A stretch of 64,000 bases of DNA from Merluccius polli (GCA_030340625.1 JAOPHQ010000386.1:1-64000); one strand, 5' to 3'; positions 34,721-48,000 are shown, counted from the stretch's first letter. The notes: a model not told the origin generated them from the letters alone. Made by a program: numbers and translations.

Positions 34721-35920
34721 TCTACAAGTTAGGACAAGCACAGCTCACAAATACATCTCCATGATAAGATATCATCCATAGGTCCCATCATCATTACTCC
34801 TGTAAGTATGTCGTGTTTGAGAACATGTTTCAGGTACATGTTGGCTTCGCCCACAGGAAAACAAAACCCAGCAAGTATGAACAGAGGAAGTGGTGAACAG
34901 AGGAAGTGAACACATGAGCCTCTCCTCTCAGTCTGCTCCTCACCTCTGCTGAGAAACAGTGCTCTGCTACCAGCATGGCTGTAGTGCTGCTTCTCATCTT
35001 CCTCACTGGCCTTGTGTTGTCTGAAGAACCTCCTGGTAAGTCTTCATTAGGCTACTAGTAATATTACATTTTAACACACTAACATTTAACTTTGATGATG
35101 TTTTACAGGTCATGATATTTTGATCGATGCTATATTTGATCATGATACATGATAAGTTAAGTCAAGTACATGTTGTAACCATTGTAACCATTTCTATTTC
35201 AGCTTATGCTGAATTTCAAGTGAAGTCCACTCATGCTCTCACTTCCCCAGTCTGTTGCTGACGTTCATTAGCGTCTATCGGTCTGCTGCGTCATGCCTAC
35301 TGTTGCGGATTGTGATATTATAAAAGATACAGTGGAAACCGCGGGATTGGGGGGCCCCCTGGTGGCGGCGGGGCCCTATGCAGCCGCATAGTCCGCATAT
35401 GCCTAGAAACGGCTCTGATTTCAAACACAGTCGTTTCAAATGCTCCTTTCGAGAAGCACCATGCAAGTTTAATTACTGTGCTGCGCAGTGCGCAGACTTA
35501 ACTCAAATACGTCGTCGGCTCTATGTGCTGTGCCGCCAGTGCATTTTTTCACGTCTGAAAATAAAGTTTGAAACAAACTGTTTCATAGAACAACAACATA
35601 TAAAATAACAACTGCATCAAGAACATTTAAGCTACAGTCCTACTGTACCTCCGTTTTGTGTTGCGGCTCTGCTGCGCCGCATTAAGAAGTCAGTTCACAG
35701 ATGGATATATAGATGGATATCAGTGGCGGCTTGTGGTCAAAATTTTTGGTTTAGCAAACCCCGTCGGCCGACGCACCGAAACGAGCGCACACCTAACCCC
35801 CACCTAACCCCACCCCTGGGTAACATAAGTGGAAAGGAAAGACATCCAGCCTACCTTTTCTTTCCCTAAACTGTTCACCTCCAATTCCTGCTGTACTGCA
35901 TTCTGATGTCCTCCCTCTCC

Positions 35921-36777
35921 TGGGGCCTCATTTATAAAACTCTGCGTGAAACCCTCCGTAGAACATTGCGTACGCCCAAACCTCAGAATGTGCGTACGCA
36001 CAAAAACATTCCGATTTATAAAACCTTGCTGCGCACACCTGTACGCACTCTTCTCGTTATAAATACCAACGTGCGTCTAATTTGGCGTGCGTGCACGAGC
36101 GCTCTGCTCCTCCCAAGTCCATCCCTTAATAGTCCTTAAAAGGTCAATGCTAATTAAACACTTAATATTTATAAGTAGGAAGGAGCCTTTTCTGACCAAT
36201 CATTAGACGGAAAAATTGATGCACCTTTTAAAAAGAGAGCGCGTTTTTCGGAGATCGAAGTGCTTCTAAATGAAGTAGAAGTCTATTTTGTGGCTTATTT
36301 ATCAAGCTCATTATAAATGTTTAAGTGATACAGTTGGTCTGGCCGAGGATTGTGATTTGAAAGGGCTGTAGTGTGTTGAACATCATTTTGCTTTAATTCA
36401 TATTTCATAATGGGTACTTTTCATAAAATAAATATATAAATGAATAAATAACTCATGTGGGGCGCAATGTGCGTTGGGTCCGCAATGAGCTCCGGGGGTT
36501 ACAGCAACTTCTTCTTCTTTTGGCGTTATTGGCGGTTTGCAAACACATATAGTGCATTACCGCCACCTTCTTCCTGTGGTCGTCTCCGGAGTTCACTGTT
36601 TGAAAAACTTTGCGGGAGCTTTACTCCAGGGTGAAAGGATGCGTAGAACTGCGCACTCTTTTCCGCAAGGTTTTTTTTCTATAAATCACGACGTTGGCGG
36701 TGAAAGATGCGTACGCACATTTCATCCCTGTTTCCGCAACATTTCCGTGCGCAGAGACCTTTATAAATGAGGCCCCA
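35921..36777. mobile_element. MITE with TGGGGCCTCATTTATAAA terminal repeats
   Basis: An 857-bp element with perfect 18-bp terminal inverted repeats, TGGGGCCTCATTTATAAA at the left and its complement at the right. Both sides carry subterminal GTGCGTACGCAC-like words. No transposase frame is present. Assignment to PIF/Harbinger is tentative; no clear target duplication was seen. Confidence 0.85.
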
Positions 36778-37019
36778 GGGCTGGAGTAGGAACACAATTC
36801 GGCGCGATTGTCGACGGGGGGGGGGGGCGCGATTGTCAACGGGAGCACCGGACCCGCCAGCCGCGGACCCAGCACCGGACCCGCGGACCCGGCCGCGGAC
36901 TCAGCCGCAGACCCGAGTCCACACACAGCCGGTGTGCATGCTGTGAGGATGTCATCGTGCGCGCCTATCGCATGATTTAGACTTGACGGTTTCGGTTGAC
37001 AACACGTTCTCATCCCAAC

Positions 37020-38538
37020 TCTGCCCACCTACTCTCACAAGAAAAAAAAAAAAAAAAATTATATAATTTTTTTTAAATATATATATATATACAGTATATA
37101 GCCTATATATATATTTCAAAAAAATCTCCCCAGAAAGTACTGTACAATAATAAGTTTGGCGCTTTTAGTTCATTTTTAGTCGACCCTAGCTTGCTTCTTC
37201 AGACTGAGTTCGTCTGGAGGGGCGGGAAGTGGCTCTTGCCCCACCAGCCCAATGGTAGTGTGTATTGGACTTGAAAGATTGAAATGCGCATGCTCAGAAT
37301 GTTCTCCGTTGAAGTGGACGGAGAATTTTTTTTTCTTCTGGTAGGGCAATCCCACCGGGACTGCTATGGACATATATGGTTCGTTCCGCTACAGCGTAAT
37401 TTCATTGTTCGCAGCTATTGGCTGTAGTGTGCGGCGCGCGTGATGAGTCATGACTCGAGTGACTTCGTCCTCACGTGCGCCGCCGCGCCGCCGCGTGAGA
37501 AGTTGCTAACAAGCATGTCGGAGGTACGCAAACGAAAACAGGTATGTACTCGGTCGGATCATCACTTGTATTAAACTGTGTGTTATATGTCCCCACTCCT
37601 GGCCTGCACCTTGTCGTGGTGAGTGGGCTTTAAACCAAGACAGGCCATTCTGAATCTTTTCTTTCACAGCTATTATCTTTGGTTTCTCCTCCAGGACACT
37701 GCCTAGGCCTATGGGAGGTCTCCATGGTAACATGATATTGGGTTCTTATAGTGGCTCTTACAGCTGTTTGCACTAGTGTCATTTTAGGACGCGGAAGCTT
37801 AGTTTAAAGTTTAAAAACCTTTTAAAAACTATACTTTCATTATTGCAATGTTTTGATGTCGGCAATAAAAGATTAAAAGCTGCACTAATGTACTTTATTA
37901 ATTACATATATATGATACATGGATAACAGTCACAAACCAAAAGCCCAGCATACTGAATAGTGTTAAAGTATATTTTATTTGTAATGGTTGAGCCCCAGGA
38001 CCTGCCTGCTGTCCTGGTTATCTTTCCACAGTTCCTTGTGGTGGAGCTGAGGGCTGAATAGAGAGTGGGACACACCAAGCCAGGGCTACAAACAGCATGG
38101 TGGGACACTGACACGTTAGACCAATGAAGAAAGCTCAATCTCTATTTTGAAATACTTTTGCTTTTTTATGAAAATTACCAATTTTATTTGTAATATATTA
38201 GGGCTGTAACTTTTTCCAAAAATGAATTTCAAACAAATTTAAAATGCCCCGTAATTTGTTTGAATATATTCTAATACCCCCTCCACATTATCTTGGTTTA
38301 CTGATAGGTTTAGACGCCGTTTAGCGTATTACTGCCTTCCACAGGTCAGATGTTGAACTAGATTTTTACATACAGTCCTGTGTTGTGCAGGATAGCCGGG
38401 AGCAGGTGGAGTCAACCTCTACAAAGATCACCACGACTGTGAAAACAAACGGGTGACGTCACGGACACTGGTACGTCATTTTAAAAAAAAAATAATTAGC
38501 CTAGCCTCACCTGTTTTTTACATGTAGAAACGCCACTG
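37020..38538 (+). mobile_element. Truncated hAT, same family as 53381-55276
   Basis: From CCCACCTACTCTCACAAG to TACATGTAGAAACGCCACTG it matches, in opposite orientation, the element at 53381-55276. It includes a short exon-like segment, ATG at 37516 opening MSEVRKRKQ before a GTATGT donor, preserved in both copies and perhaps a first transposase exon. Its left terminus is missing. Confidence 0.6.
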
Positions 38539-38752
38539 TTTACGAGGTACTGTATTGTCTACTTCAATTAATACATTGTTGTGGGTCACAGAGCTGTATT
38601 GTTTTGTCCCTTTATTAACTTAACATTATAAAGCTTAAGTGAAGTAACCACCTTGCTAGGCCACAAGAAAACATGTCTGACCTGTCTCTCACCTTGTAGT
38701 TCAATTCTGCCCTCCTGGCGAAGTGGACAATAACTGTCAACGTTAACGCAAC

Positions 38753-38807
38753 GTCAACGTCTTTCCTAGACGTTAACGTAACGTCAACGTCTAGGAAAGA
38801 CGTTGAC
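38753..38807. repeat. 55-bp imperfect palindrome
   Basis: Arms of 26 nt (GTCAACGTCTTTCCTAGACG... and its complement) with one mismatch and a 3-nt TAA centre. It is also rich in AACGTC/GACGTT words that repeat just upstream (38735-38760). Confidence 0.9.
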
Positions 38808-39366
38808 GCTATGAAGACGCTATGGCCGCGTTGCTTGGCAACGCCTGCATACGGGAGATATTAAATAGTCCGCTCGAATTAAAAAAAACTCGAGTTTAAC
38901 TCTAAAACACATTAAAGTATTATTAATTGATTAGATATTATATGAATGGGCTTCGTGTATCTTATTAAATGAATGTTCAACAAATGATGTATGTGTTCGT
39001 CAGTCGTCACTGTCAAAGTCAGTTGACGATAGCTGCCTAATGAAGGCGGTGACTGGCCAGAGTGTTGTGTCAATCAAATTCTACCCTATCGGTCACTGCT
39101 TCAGGGGCGGGACTTATCTGCCATAAGGATCAATTGAAACGGAAAAACCCCACGAGCCGGCTGGGTTTCACTCCACACGGCGGGTGGCGCTGTTGTCACT
39201 CACAGAATTGATTTCAGGAAAACAGCTCGTCTTACTGACTGTATTTCTGTTTCAAAGCACTGAAAATGGGATTATTGTAAGATGTTTTTATTTATTTTTT
39301 AAAACTTTTTTTTTGGTGAAGCACTGCTTCACCTGTAGTCTTATAGAAGCCTCCACTGATGGATAT

Positions 39367-41100
39367 ATATAGATGGATATATATATAGATGGATATATAG
39401 ATGGAGGTCCCCTGAAGAATGGCCCCCTTACCGGTGGAGGTCCTGGAGCTGTGTTGTCTGCTAGGGTCTCCATCTGAGGAAAGAAATCAGGTTCCCTCTC
39501 CAACTCTTTTTTTCTGGACTACATAGTATAGTAAAGTACATAAAGTATATGTAAATAGTAAAGTACATAAAGTATATGTAAATAGTATAGTAAAGTAGTA
39601 GTATAGTATGCAGTGTGAATGGCCCCCCGTTCATTGCCAGGTCCTACAAAGGCTACAGCGGGGTGCGAGGCGGGAGCCCAGAGCGGCCCCATAGCCACCC
39701 CCTGCTGCCCATTTGGGCTTGAGGTTAAGGTGAGATGCAGGCCAGTGGTTAGGGAGAGGTATGGGTGGGAATGGTGAGGGTTGGGGTGGGAGAATCAACT
39801 TAGCCTATGTAGGCTTACTAAGTGGGATCTGAGAGGTCCCAGATCCCTTGTTTCAAAAAATAGTACAATCCCGTTGATCGGAAACCAAAGTGCTGTATTG
39901 CTATGGTTTACATTGGTGGTGTGAGCTCATGCTAAATGCTCTGAGGCAGAATCGATACAGCGTAAAATAATGTTGAATTAATAATATTGGTAATGGATTA
40001 GTGGAGCCAGGAGGGACGCGACGATGGTTTAACCACCCAGACCGCTATGGACCTTTTAAAATACAAATTAAAATAAACCAGTTGGTCCAATCGCCATCAG
40101 AACGATCCAAAAGTATGTAGTATTGTATATTTACAAAAGTAGGAAAAGTCCCCCGGGACCTGTAAGTCCCCCCAGACCTGGATGGTCCCATGTGACATAT
40201 GTAGTACTGTGCTTCGTATCATAAAGTAGTTCCTCCAGTTGTATAAGGAACCCCATAATAACACATGGTACAACCTAAAAACACTACAAGGTGCAATAAA
40301 TAAAAGGGCAACTATAAATGCTGCTGAAGATAGTGCAATAATAAGATAGTGCATTAAGTATAGGGCAATAATAAGACAGTGCATTAAGTATAGGGCAATC
40401 ACATTTGCTCATAGGAAAAGTACGATAATGTAAAGTAATATAGAAAAAGATAATTCATAAAAACATCCTTAATGTCCCATGTCTTAGTGGTTTTCTGGAC
40501 ACCGATGAATCAACCTTACTTGACAACACACACGCGCGCTTCATATCTTACTTATCGTTATTACCTGGAACATGCGAATGCAACACAGCAAACCGCAACG
40601 CAAATGATAAAATGATGATGAGACGATAAATAAAGCCGCTGGGTGTGAGGAAACATCCTGTGAGATCCACACGATACACATGAAGTACAAGAGTCTGAAC
40701 CAAGCTGCTACTGACAGGAAACACTTGAAACCCTCTTGCTGCAGATCTGAAATTCATAGTTTGTGTTCGTCTCTCACTCTGTTGGTCTAGAGAGATATTT
40801 AAACATAAAAAAGAAATGAAGAGCACATAAAGGGAGAAGTCAGTTTGTGAAATCCACCATAATGTCCATGGTGTTGCAGCTGAGACATGTCTATGTAGTC
40901 TTTATGTGTAACCCTGAGAAGCTGGTAATGATAACGTTAGCAGAACAATAATGTTCATGACATGACACTGACGATGACACTCACATCACTGAGGAGCTTT
41001 GTGTGTAGTTCAGGTGGAGGCAGTGTGTGTGAGGTCTTCTTACCAATATGCTCTTCTGTGCAGGACGTCGTAGCGTCGCCTGACCGGGTGGGATTAACAG
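39367..41100. other. Unassigned stretch within the insertion
   Basis: It holds short ATGGATAT, AAAGTACATAAAGTATATGTAAATAGT and GCATTAAGTATAGGGCAAT repeats (39529-39600, 40330-40400). No exon with splice signals was found. Confidence 0.5.
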
Positions 41101-41343
41101 CAGGGCTGGCAGACAGCGCTAAGAGGAGTGGAGACCCAGCCTGTCCACAGTCAGAGGGAGAGAGAGCTGGGTGCTGGTCTGGTTCACAAGGTCCTCTCCT
41201 TCATACCAGGAGAGAGTCGCTCCACTCAGTTTGTCCACAACACACAGCAGGGTGCAGCCCTCGCTGCTCACATCTCCGGAAACGTTGGAGCCAATTTCCA
41301 AACAGCCGTCATTTAGATAAACTGACCCCACATTGGAAATCTA
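41101..41343 (-). pseudogene. Remnant of a SLAM/CD2-family Ig C2 exon
   Basis: On the - strand an acceptor (CCCTGTAG) precedes a frame beginning ISNVGSVYLNDG. It has two Cys in SSEGCTLLCVV, then GATLSWYEGEDLVNQTS and LSLPLTV, the pattern of the membrane-proximal Ig domain of SLAM/CD48-type receptors. The frame then breaks: a TAG stop appears after RLGLHSS, and the plausible continuation (VNPTRSGDATTSC) is in another frame. No leader, V-domain or transmembrane exon was found nearby, so this is an orphan, decayed exon. Confidence 0.6.
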
Positions 41344-41454
41344 CAGGGTGAAACAGTATTAAAACTCAATAAAGTGACATATAAACAGTCAAATTCAAAC
41401 AACTGTCAGCCTCCTTTCAAATCTCCGCTGTCGCTGTCAGAAATGCATTCTGAT

Positions 41455-42120
41455 AATGGCATACTTACTGGTTCATTTAGTAGGCAGTATGCAGTACATA
41501 CTCATTGAGTATGTAGTAGGCAGTAGTTAGTATGTAGTAGGCAGTATGCAGTACATACTCATTGAGTATGTAGTAGGCAGTAGTTAGTATGTAGTAGGCA
41601 GTATGCAGTACTCATTGAGTATGTAGTAGGCAGTAGTTAGTATGTAGTAGGCAGTATGCAGTACATACTCACTGAGTATGTAGTAGGCAGTAGTTAATAT
41701 GTAGTAGGCAGTATGCAGTACTCATTGAGTATGTAGTAGACAGTATGCAGTACATACTCATTGAGTATGTAGTAGGCAGTAGTATGTAGTAGGCAGTATG
41801 CAGTATGTACTCATTGAGTGTGTAGTAGGCAGTAGTTAGTATGTAGTAGGCAGTATGCAGTACATACTCATTGAGTATGTAGTAGGCAGTATGCAGTACT
41901 CATTGAGTATGTAGTAGGCAGTAGTTAGTATGTAGTAGGCAGTAGTTAGTATGTAGTAGGCAGTAGTTAGTATGTAGTAGGCAGTAGTTAGTATGTAGTA
42001 GGCAGTAGGTATTATGTAGTAGGCAGTAGTTAGTATGTAGTAGGCAGTAGTTAGTATGTAGTAGGCAGTAGTTAGTATGTAGTAGGCAGTAGTTAGTATG
42101 TAGTAGGCAGGAGTTATTGT
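41455..42120. repeat. GTAGTAGGCAGTAGTTAGTAT minisatellite
   Basis: Two nested periods occur: a 21-bp unit GTAGTAGGCAGTAGTTAGTAT, and longer units with GCAGTACATACTCATTGAGT. The second half (about 41900-42115) is homogeneous 21-bp repeat. The Cys/Leu-rich - strand frame is an artefact. Confidence 0.95.
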
Positions 42121-42165
42121 AGTCTTGTTTCATAAGATATCCATGGGTCCTGACAGCTCCTTGAC

Positions 42166-42415
42166 AAATTATGTGATATATGTTGTATCTTTATATGATA
42201 TATGTTGTATCTTTATGTGATATATGTTGTATCTTTATGTGATATATGTTGTATCTTTATATGATATATGTTGTATCTTTATATGATATATGTTGTATCT
42301 TTATATGATATATGTTGTATCTTTATATGATATATGTTGTATCTTTATATGATATATGTTGTATCTTTATGTGACATATGTTGTATCTTTATATGATATA
42401 TGTTGCATCATGATA
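42166..42415. repeat. 22-bp AT-rich minisatellite
   Basis: About 11 copies of GATATATGTTGTATCTTTAT. It is followed at about 42487-42550 by a (GTGC)n/(GT)n microsatellite ending about 100 bp before the lectin gene's first coding exon. Confidence 0.93.
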
Positions 42416-42676
42416 TGATGTGATATATGTTCTATATAAATCACATATCTTCTATATCTTTATATGATATGGAAAATAATGTGATGTGTGTGCGTGCGTG
42501 CGTGCGTGTGTGTGTGTGTGTGTTTGTTTGTGGTGTGTGTGTGTGTGTGTAAAATGATGGCCTCTGATAAGAGTAGAAAACTGTTTGCTGACAGTGATGG
42601 TTCAGAATGGAAGCGGATGATTGGTCAGAATGAAACCATGTGATGTGTTTTCCAGCTCATATAGCAGAGCTGAAGC

Positions 42677-44991
42677 ATGAAAGCAGGGGAAGCGGTCCAG
42701 AGAGGAACCATGGCCTCCATCTATGAACTGGACTCTGAACTCCCTGTCCAGAGAGGAACCATGGCCTCCATCTATGAACTGGACCCTGGACTCCCTGTCC
42801 AGAGAGGAACCATGGCCTCCATCCATGAACTGGACTCTGGACTCCCTGTCCAGAGAGGAACCATGGCCTCCATCCATGAACTGGACCCTGGACTCCCTGA
42901 AGAATATGAGAACTTGTCTTTGGACGCGAGGGTGACCAGGAAGAGAAGATCTGGTAAGACCCTTTTAGAGGATTTAAATACAGAAACAATCAGTAATAAA
43001 ATATGTTTTCAATGACATAAATCTCAAGATTTAGTCTCCTAAATAACATGTGTACGTTCAAGGCAAACGACATACAGTAACGTTTCCAGACCAGACGACC
43101 TGTGATTATGTCCATGAGTTACGTACTATTACTAGGCAACGCAGTAGTTGTGTATTTCGTTATATATGTTCGTTGAAATACCAAAATGAGTTTGTCTGAA
43201 AACGTACATTTATGTCATCAGTCAGTATTGATTAGCTACAAAACATGCCAAAGTGCAGAGTAGTTTTAGGAAGCAGAACTCGGGTTTAGTATTTTCATTG
43301 TTAATTATTAGTGGCAGTGTAACGTTACATTAGAGACAGTACATCTCAATAAAGTGTGCTCTAAATTCAACACAAGAGCTACAGTCAGGGTTGTAGGGGT
43401 TTACAAATAAGTGAGGTCACATTTAGTTTTTACTGCATTTCTAGACAACAAACACAATATTGGCTGCTCACACATCAATTAAATATCAGTGTCCCAATTA
43501 CTAGCTGTCTGAAATAACATGAATCACACCCCTAGTAGCGAGCGGTGTAGGCCGTTTCTCCGGAGCTCCTTTGTTCCGACCTCTCAATAATCCGAAAAAT
43601 CCCCTTTAGTCCTACAGCCCACCAGCCTGATGTCCCTATATTTATAAAAAATTAAACCCTCTGCTCCGACAGCTCGGTGTCCCGACAATAATTGTGGATC
43701 ACCTCTATTACTAATCTAAAATCAGAATCAACATTTAACAAACCAAATTATTTTTTCGAGGCCTACACATTTAGGCCAAATCATTTTTATCTTTGAAAAA
43801 TTCTGAAATGAATATGTAAGTCCAAAGTTCAACTGGGTAAAGTTAGTTTTGTGTTGGATATATTATTTACAGGCCCGCAAATTGAGTTCATTTTCAATTA
43901 TGCATGATTTACTTTTTATTAAATTCGTGTGGGAATGCCTTGCGGCAACAGTTGTGTTTAAATGTACAGCTACTGCTTCAGCCGCTAGCGAGCTTATGGG
44001 GGCGGCAGACCACTGTAGCTTAGCGACATTTTGGAGAGCCATAGTGTAGAATAACGACTTTTCGTTGGCAACAAAACCAAACAACAATATAAAATATTAA
44101 GACTTCGCCGGGATGTACTATTATTCATATTTATTATTTAGCATTTTATACTTGGTGCTCGGATGTTTTTTTATTGTTTCATGTTTTAAATTTCTATGGG
44201 CCTAATTGACCGTAAGATTAGTTTTTAAAATGCACATTTGAGGACAAATCATTGATCTGATGTGAAAGTTTGATCAACATTTACAGATTACAGAGTTTAA
44301 TTTGAGCCGCCCCTCCGCTTGACCAGCCTCCTCTCTTTGCTGTGTTAACTAGTGTGTTAGCATGTTAGCTAGCTAGCACTCAAGCTAGTCTTGACTGAGT
44401 GACTCCTAAACTCTACCATGGAAGAGCTGCCATGGGTGGGATCCTGTTTTGTGGTGAAGGAGATAATAATGAGTTACCTCGGCATTACCTGGGTGTTGTT
44501 GTGATCCTGGCATAATGTTGGGAGTTGTCTTGTATTCCTATATGAACGAATGATGATCCGTTTCACCTCGCTGCTGCATTTCCACCCTAGTGTGGACGCA
44601 GCCAGTTGCTTCATGTTATTGCCAGAAGTGCTGTAAGAATAGAGCCAGGTCACGTCAATGACTGATTACTGATGACTGCGTTAACGGGTGGACTGAACCA
44701 AGTTGGTTATGACGAGATAACCAGTTCATTATTCCAGGACAAAACCACGTTGGTCATGTGGACAACATACTGTCCACGCAGGATGAATAAGTGTGTGTGT
44801 GTGTGTGTGTGTGTGTCCTACCCTGAACAGTTATAAACCCGTGCTGCTATGTGGCTCTGACCGTCGGACTGCTGTGTATTCTACAAGCAACTCTCAACGT
44901 CTGCCTGCGCCTCTGTGAGTCATATCACCCTAAACTACCACTACAATAACAGTAGTAAGAATAATAACAATTATTATTACTATTATTATAA

Positions 44992-45023
<32 letters not shown>

Positions 45024-48000
45024 CTTCTACTAAACTCCTCGTGTCCTGTCCTAAACTCCTCGTGTCCTGTCCTCGACTCCTCTGTCCTGTCCTCGACTCC
45101 TCGTGTCCTGTCCTCGACTCCTCTGTCCTGTCCTCGACTCCTCGTGTCCTGTCCTCGACTCCTCGTATCCTGTCCTAGACTCCTCGTGTCCTGTCCTAGA
45201 CTCCTCACATCCTGTCCTCGACTCGTCACATCCTGTCCTCGACTCAGTGACAGTTTGCACGGAGGAGAGACAGCGCTTAATGGATGCACTTGGTGAGTGT
45301 TTAAAAAGTTATTCAATCTTGTTAAATCTTTATGAAAGTACGATTTGTCACGCCCCTAGACGTCTGATACTGACGCAAAAGGTACCCTCCCGCATCTGTG
45401 TGAAACGATCTGGGTTCTCATAAACCCGTTCGCGGTGGTAAGAGACGAGCAGAGTCTACAGCGTCCGCTCGCAGAGCAGAGTCTACAGCGTCCGCAGTCT
45501 ACTGTGAAACAATTCACTCCTAAAAGGGTTAGGGTTATGGTTAGGGTTAGGGTTATGGTTAGGGTTAGGGTTATGGTTAGGGTTAGGGTTAGGGTTAGGG
45601 TTAGGGTTAGGGTTAGCGTAGTCTATCACCGTTATTATTGGAGTGAATGGACGCTGTAGACTCTGCTCGTCTCTTACCACCGCGAACGGGTTTATGAGAA
45701 CCCCCAGATCGTTTCACACAGCCCCCCCCCCCCAACAACAATCGCGCACCTCTCCCCCTCCGGTCAACAATCGCGCAGCCTTATTTTTAGTCATTATTTA
45801 GGTAGCACACGCATATTATGAATGCCTTCGACAGAATTCAAATGAGCCATTTTAATCTAGATTAATCTAGATTAATTCCAAGATTGTTCAGTGTGTTCAT
45901 GGGAAACAAGCTGTCCTTCAGTCTATTGGTCCATGCACTGAGGGCCCTGCAGCGCCTGCCAGAGGCCAACAGGCCAAACAAGTGGTGAGATGAGTCCCAC
46001 TGCTGTGGTGTCATCTGCAAATGTGGTGATGGTGTTGGTGGTATGGATCGGTAGTTAGTTAGTTATAGCAGTCAATAATTAACTATAACATCAACTAAAT
46101 AATGACTCTGTGTGTATGTCATTCATATCCTGTGGTGTGACAGACGGCCCCACAACATGATATCAGTGTCACACCATATCTGGCCTTCTAGTTAATAGCA
46201 TACAATGAGCACATTGCAACATGGTTAAATATATATTGTAATGTTTAAGGACAAATGATTCCTTTCATATGTTTTAAAAAGCGTCACATGTCTGGACTTT
46301 GAACAGAGTAGACTCTGAAGTAGACTCTGTGTTGGCATAATACACTTTGTGCAGGAGAGTTTATTTTCTTAGTTGTATTCAAGATTAAACGTTAAAAAAG
46401 CGTCAGTCACACCATATGAGCTTTATCATGTTTGGTTTAAAATTCAGAAAACATAATTAATGAATTGATTTAATAATATGTATGTTCACATAAAGCAGCA
46501 TCTTCTTAACAATATAAGAGTGCTTCTTGACAAATGAAGTCATTATTTAGATGTCACCTCAACCGCCCTTGATTCCACCTTCAGTGCACTCATTTTATTC
46601 TCATGTCTGGCCGTCCAAAACCAAACCCTCAGCACACGCCCACTCCCTGCTCCACCAATCAGATATCAGCTGAACCTCCGCAGAGACGTACACAAGGTCA
46701 GGTCTCTATTGTGGTCTACTACATAAGGTCAGGTCTCTATTGTGGTCTACTACACAAGGTCAGGTCTCTATTGTGGTCTACTACACAAGGTCAGGTCTCT
46801 ATTGTGGTCTACTACACAAGGTCAGGTCTCTATTGTGGTCTACTACACAAGGTCAGGTCTCTATTGTGGTCTACTACACAAGGTCAGGTCTCTATTGTGG
46901 TCTACTACACAAGGTCAGGTCTCTATTGTGGTCTACTACACAAGGTCAGGTCTCTATTGTGGTCTACTACACAAGGTCAGGTCTCTATTGTGGTCTACTA
47001 CACAAGGTCAGGTCTCTATTGAGGTCTACTACACAAGGTCAGGTCTCTATTGTGGTCCACTACACAAGGTCAGGTCTCTATTGTGGTCTACTACACAAGG
47101 TCAGGTCTCTATTGTGGTCTACTACACAAGGTCAGGTCTCTATTGTGGTCTACTACACAAGGGCAGGTCTCTATTGTGGTCTACTACACAAGGTCAGGTC
47201 TCTATTGAGGTCTACTACACAAGGTGAGGTCTCTATTGTGGTCTACTACACAAGGTCAGGTCTCTATTGTGGTCTACTACACAAGGTCAGGTCTCTATTG
47301 TGGTCTACTACACAAGGTCAGGTCTCTATTGTGGTCTACTACACAAGGTGAGGTTTTAAAAACAGTAAGATAAACAGTATTCCTTTCCATTACAGGTGAT
47401 TTGACTCGACTAGGTTGGATGTATTACAACCACAGTCTCTACTTTATTTCTACTGCTGAGAAGAACTGGACGGCCAGTAGAGATTACTGTCTGGAGAGAG
47501 ATGCAGACCTGATAGTTATCAACAGCAGAGAAGAACAGGTAACAGAGTGTGTGTGTATGTGTGTGTGTGTGTGTGTGTGTGGGGGGGGGGGTCAGTCAGC
47601 TGTGTTGTCATGACAACAGATACCATTACTATTTGAAACAGGAGTTTGTTGGCAGACTGAGGGGTGATTACTGGATTGGACTGAGTGACGGAGACCCAGA
47701 GGGGACCTGGAAGTGGGTGGATGGTACCATCATGACTTCAAGGTAAGGCTGGTGACTCTATTCAGCAGCATCTCTTCTCTGAGAGTGGCAGAGTGGCATC
47801 ACCTCAACACTGTGCTGCACTTTCTATTCTTTCTGCTCGTCAGTTCCTGGGGACCTCGTCAACCAGACGATAACCATGGAGGAGAAGACTGTGTGGCAAC
47901 ACTGGAGGGAAGAGGACCAGTGACAGGAGACCTGGGGGGAAGCTGGCATGATGTACCGTGTGCTGAACTACTCCTCTGGATCTGTGAGAAGGTCCTGGTC

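Larger units (their letters stand above)
35721..39358 (+). mobile_element. hAT-type composite element
   Basis: The left end is CAGTGGCGGCTT and the right end GAAGCCTCCACTG, with ATGGATAT on both sides (35713-35720 and 39359-39366). The flanks are themselves ATGGATAT-rich, so the duplication could be coincidental. The interior contains a MITE (35921-36777) and a second hAT (about 37020-38538). Confidence 0.6.

Noticed and set aside
35721..38538. A single hAT spanning 35721-38538
   Set aside because: The CAGTGGCG-like ends pair poorly and the flanks do not match, whereas 35721-39358 has matching ATGGATAT flanks; a nested arrangement fits better.
45435..45680. Val/Arg and Asn/Pro repeat frames
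   Set aside because: Translations of the TTAGGG array.
46603..47351. 139-203 aa frames with TTQGQVSIVVYY repeats
   Set aside because: Artefacts of the 31-bp intronic minisatellite, open in all three + frames.
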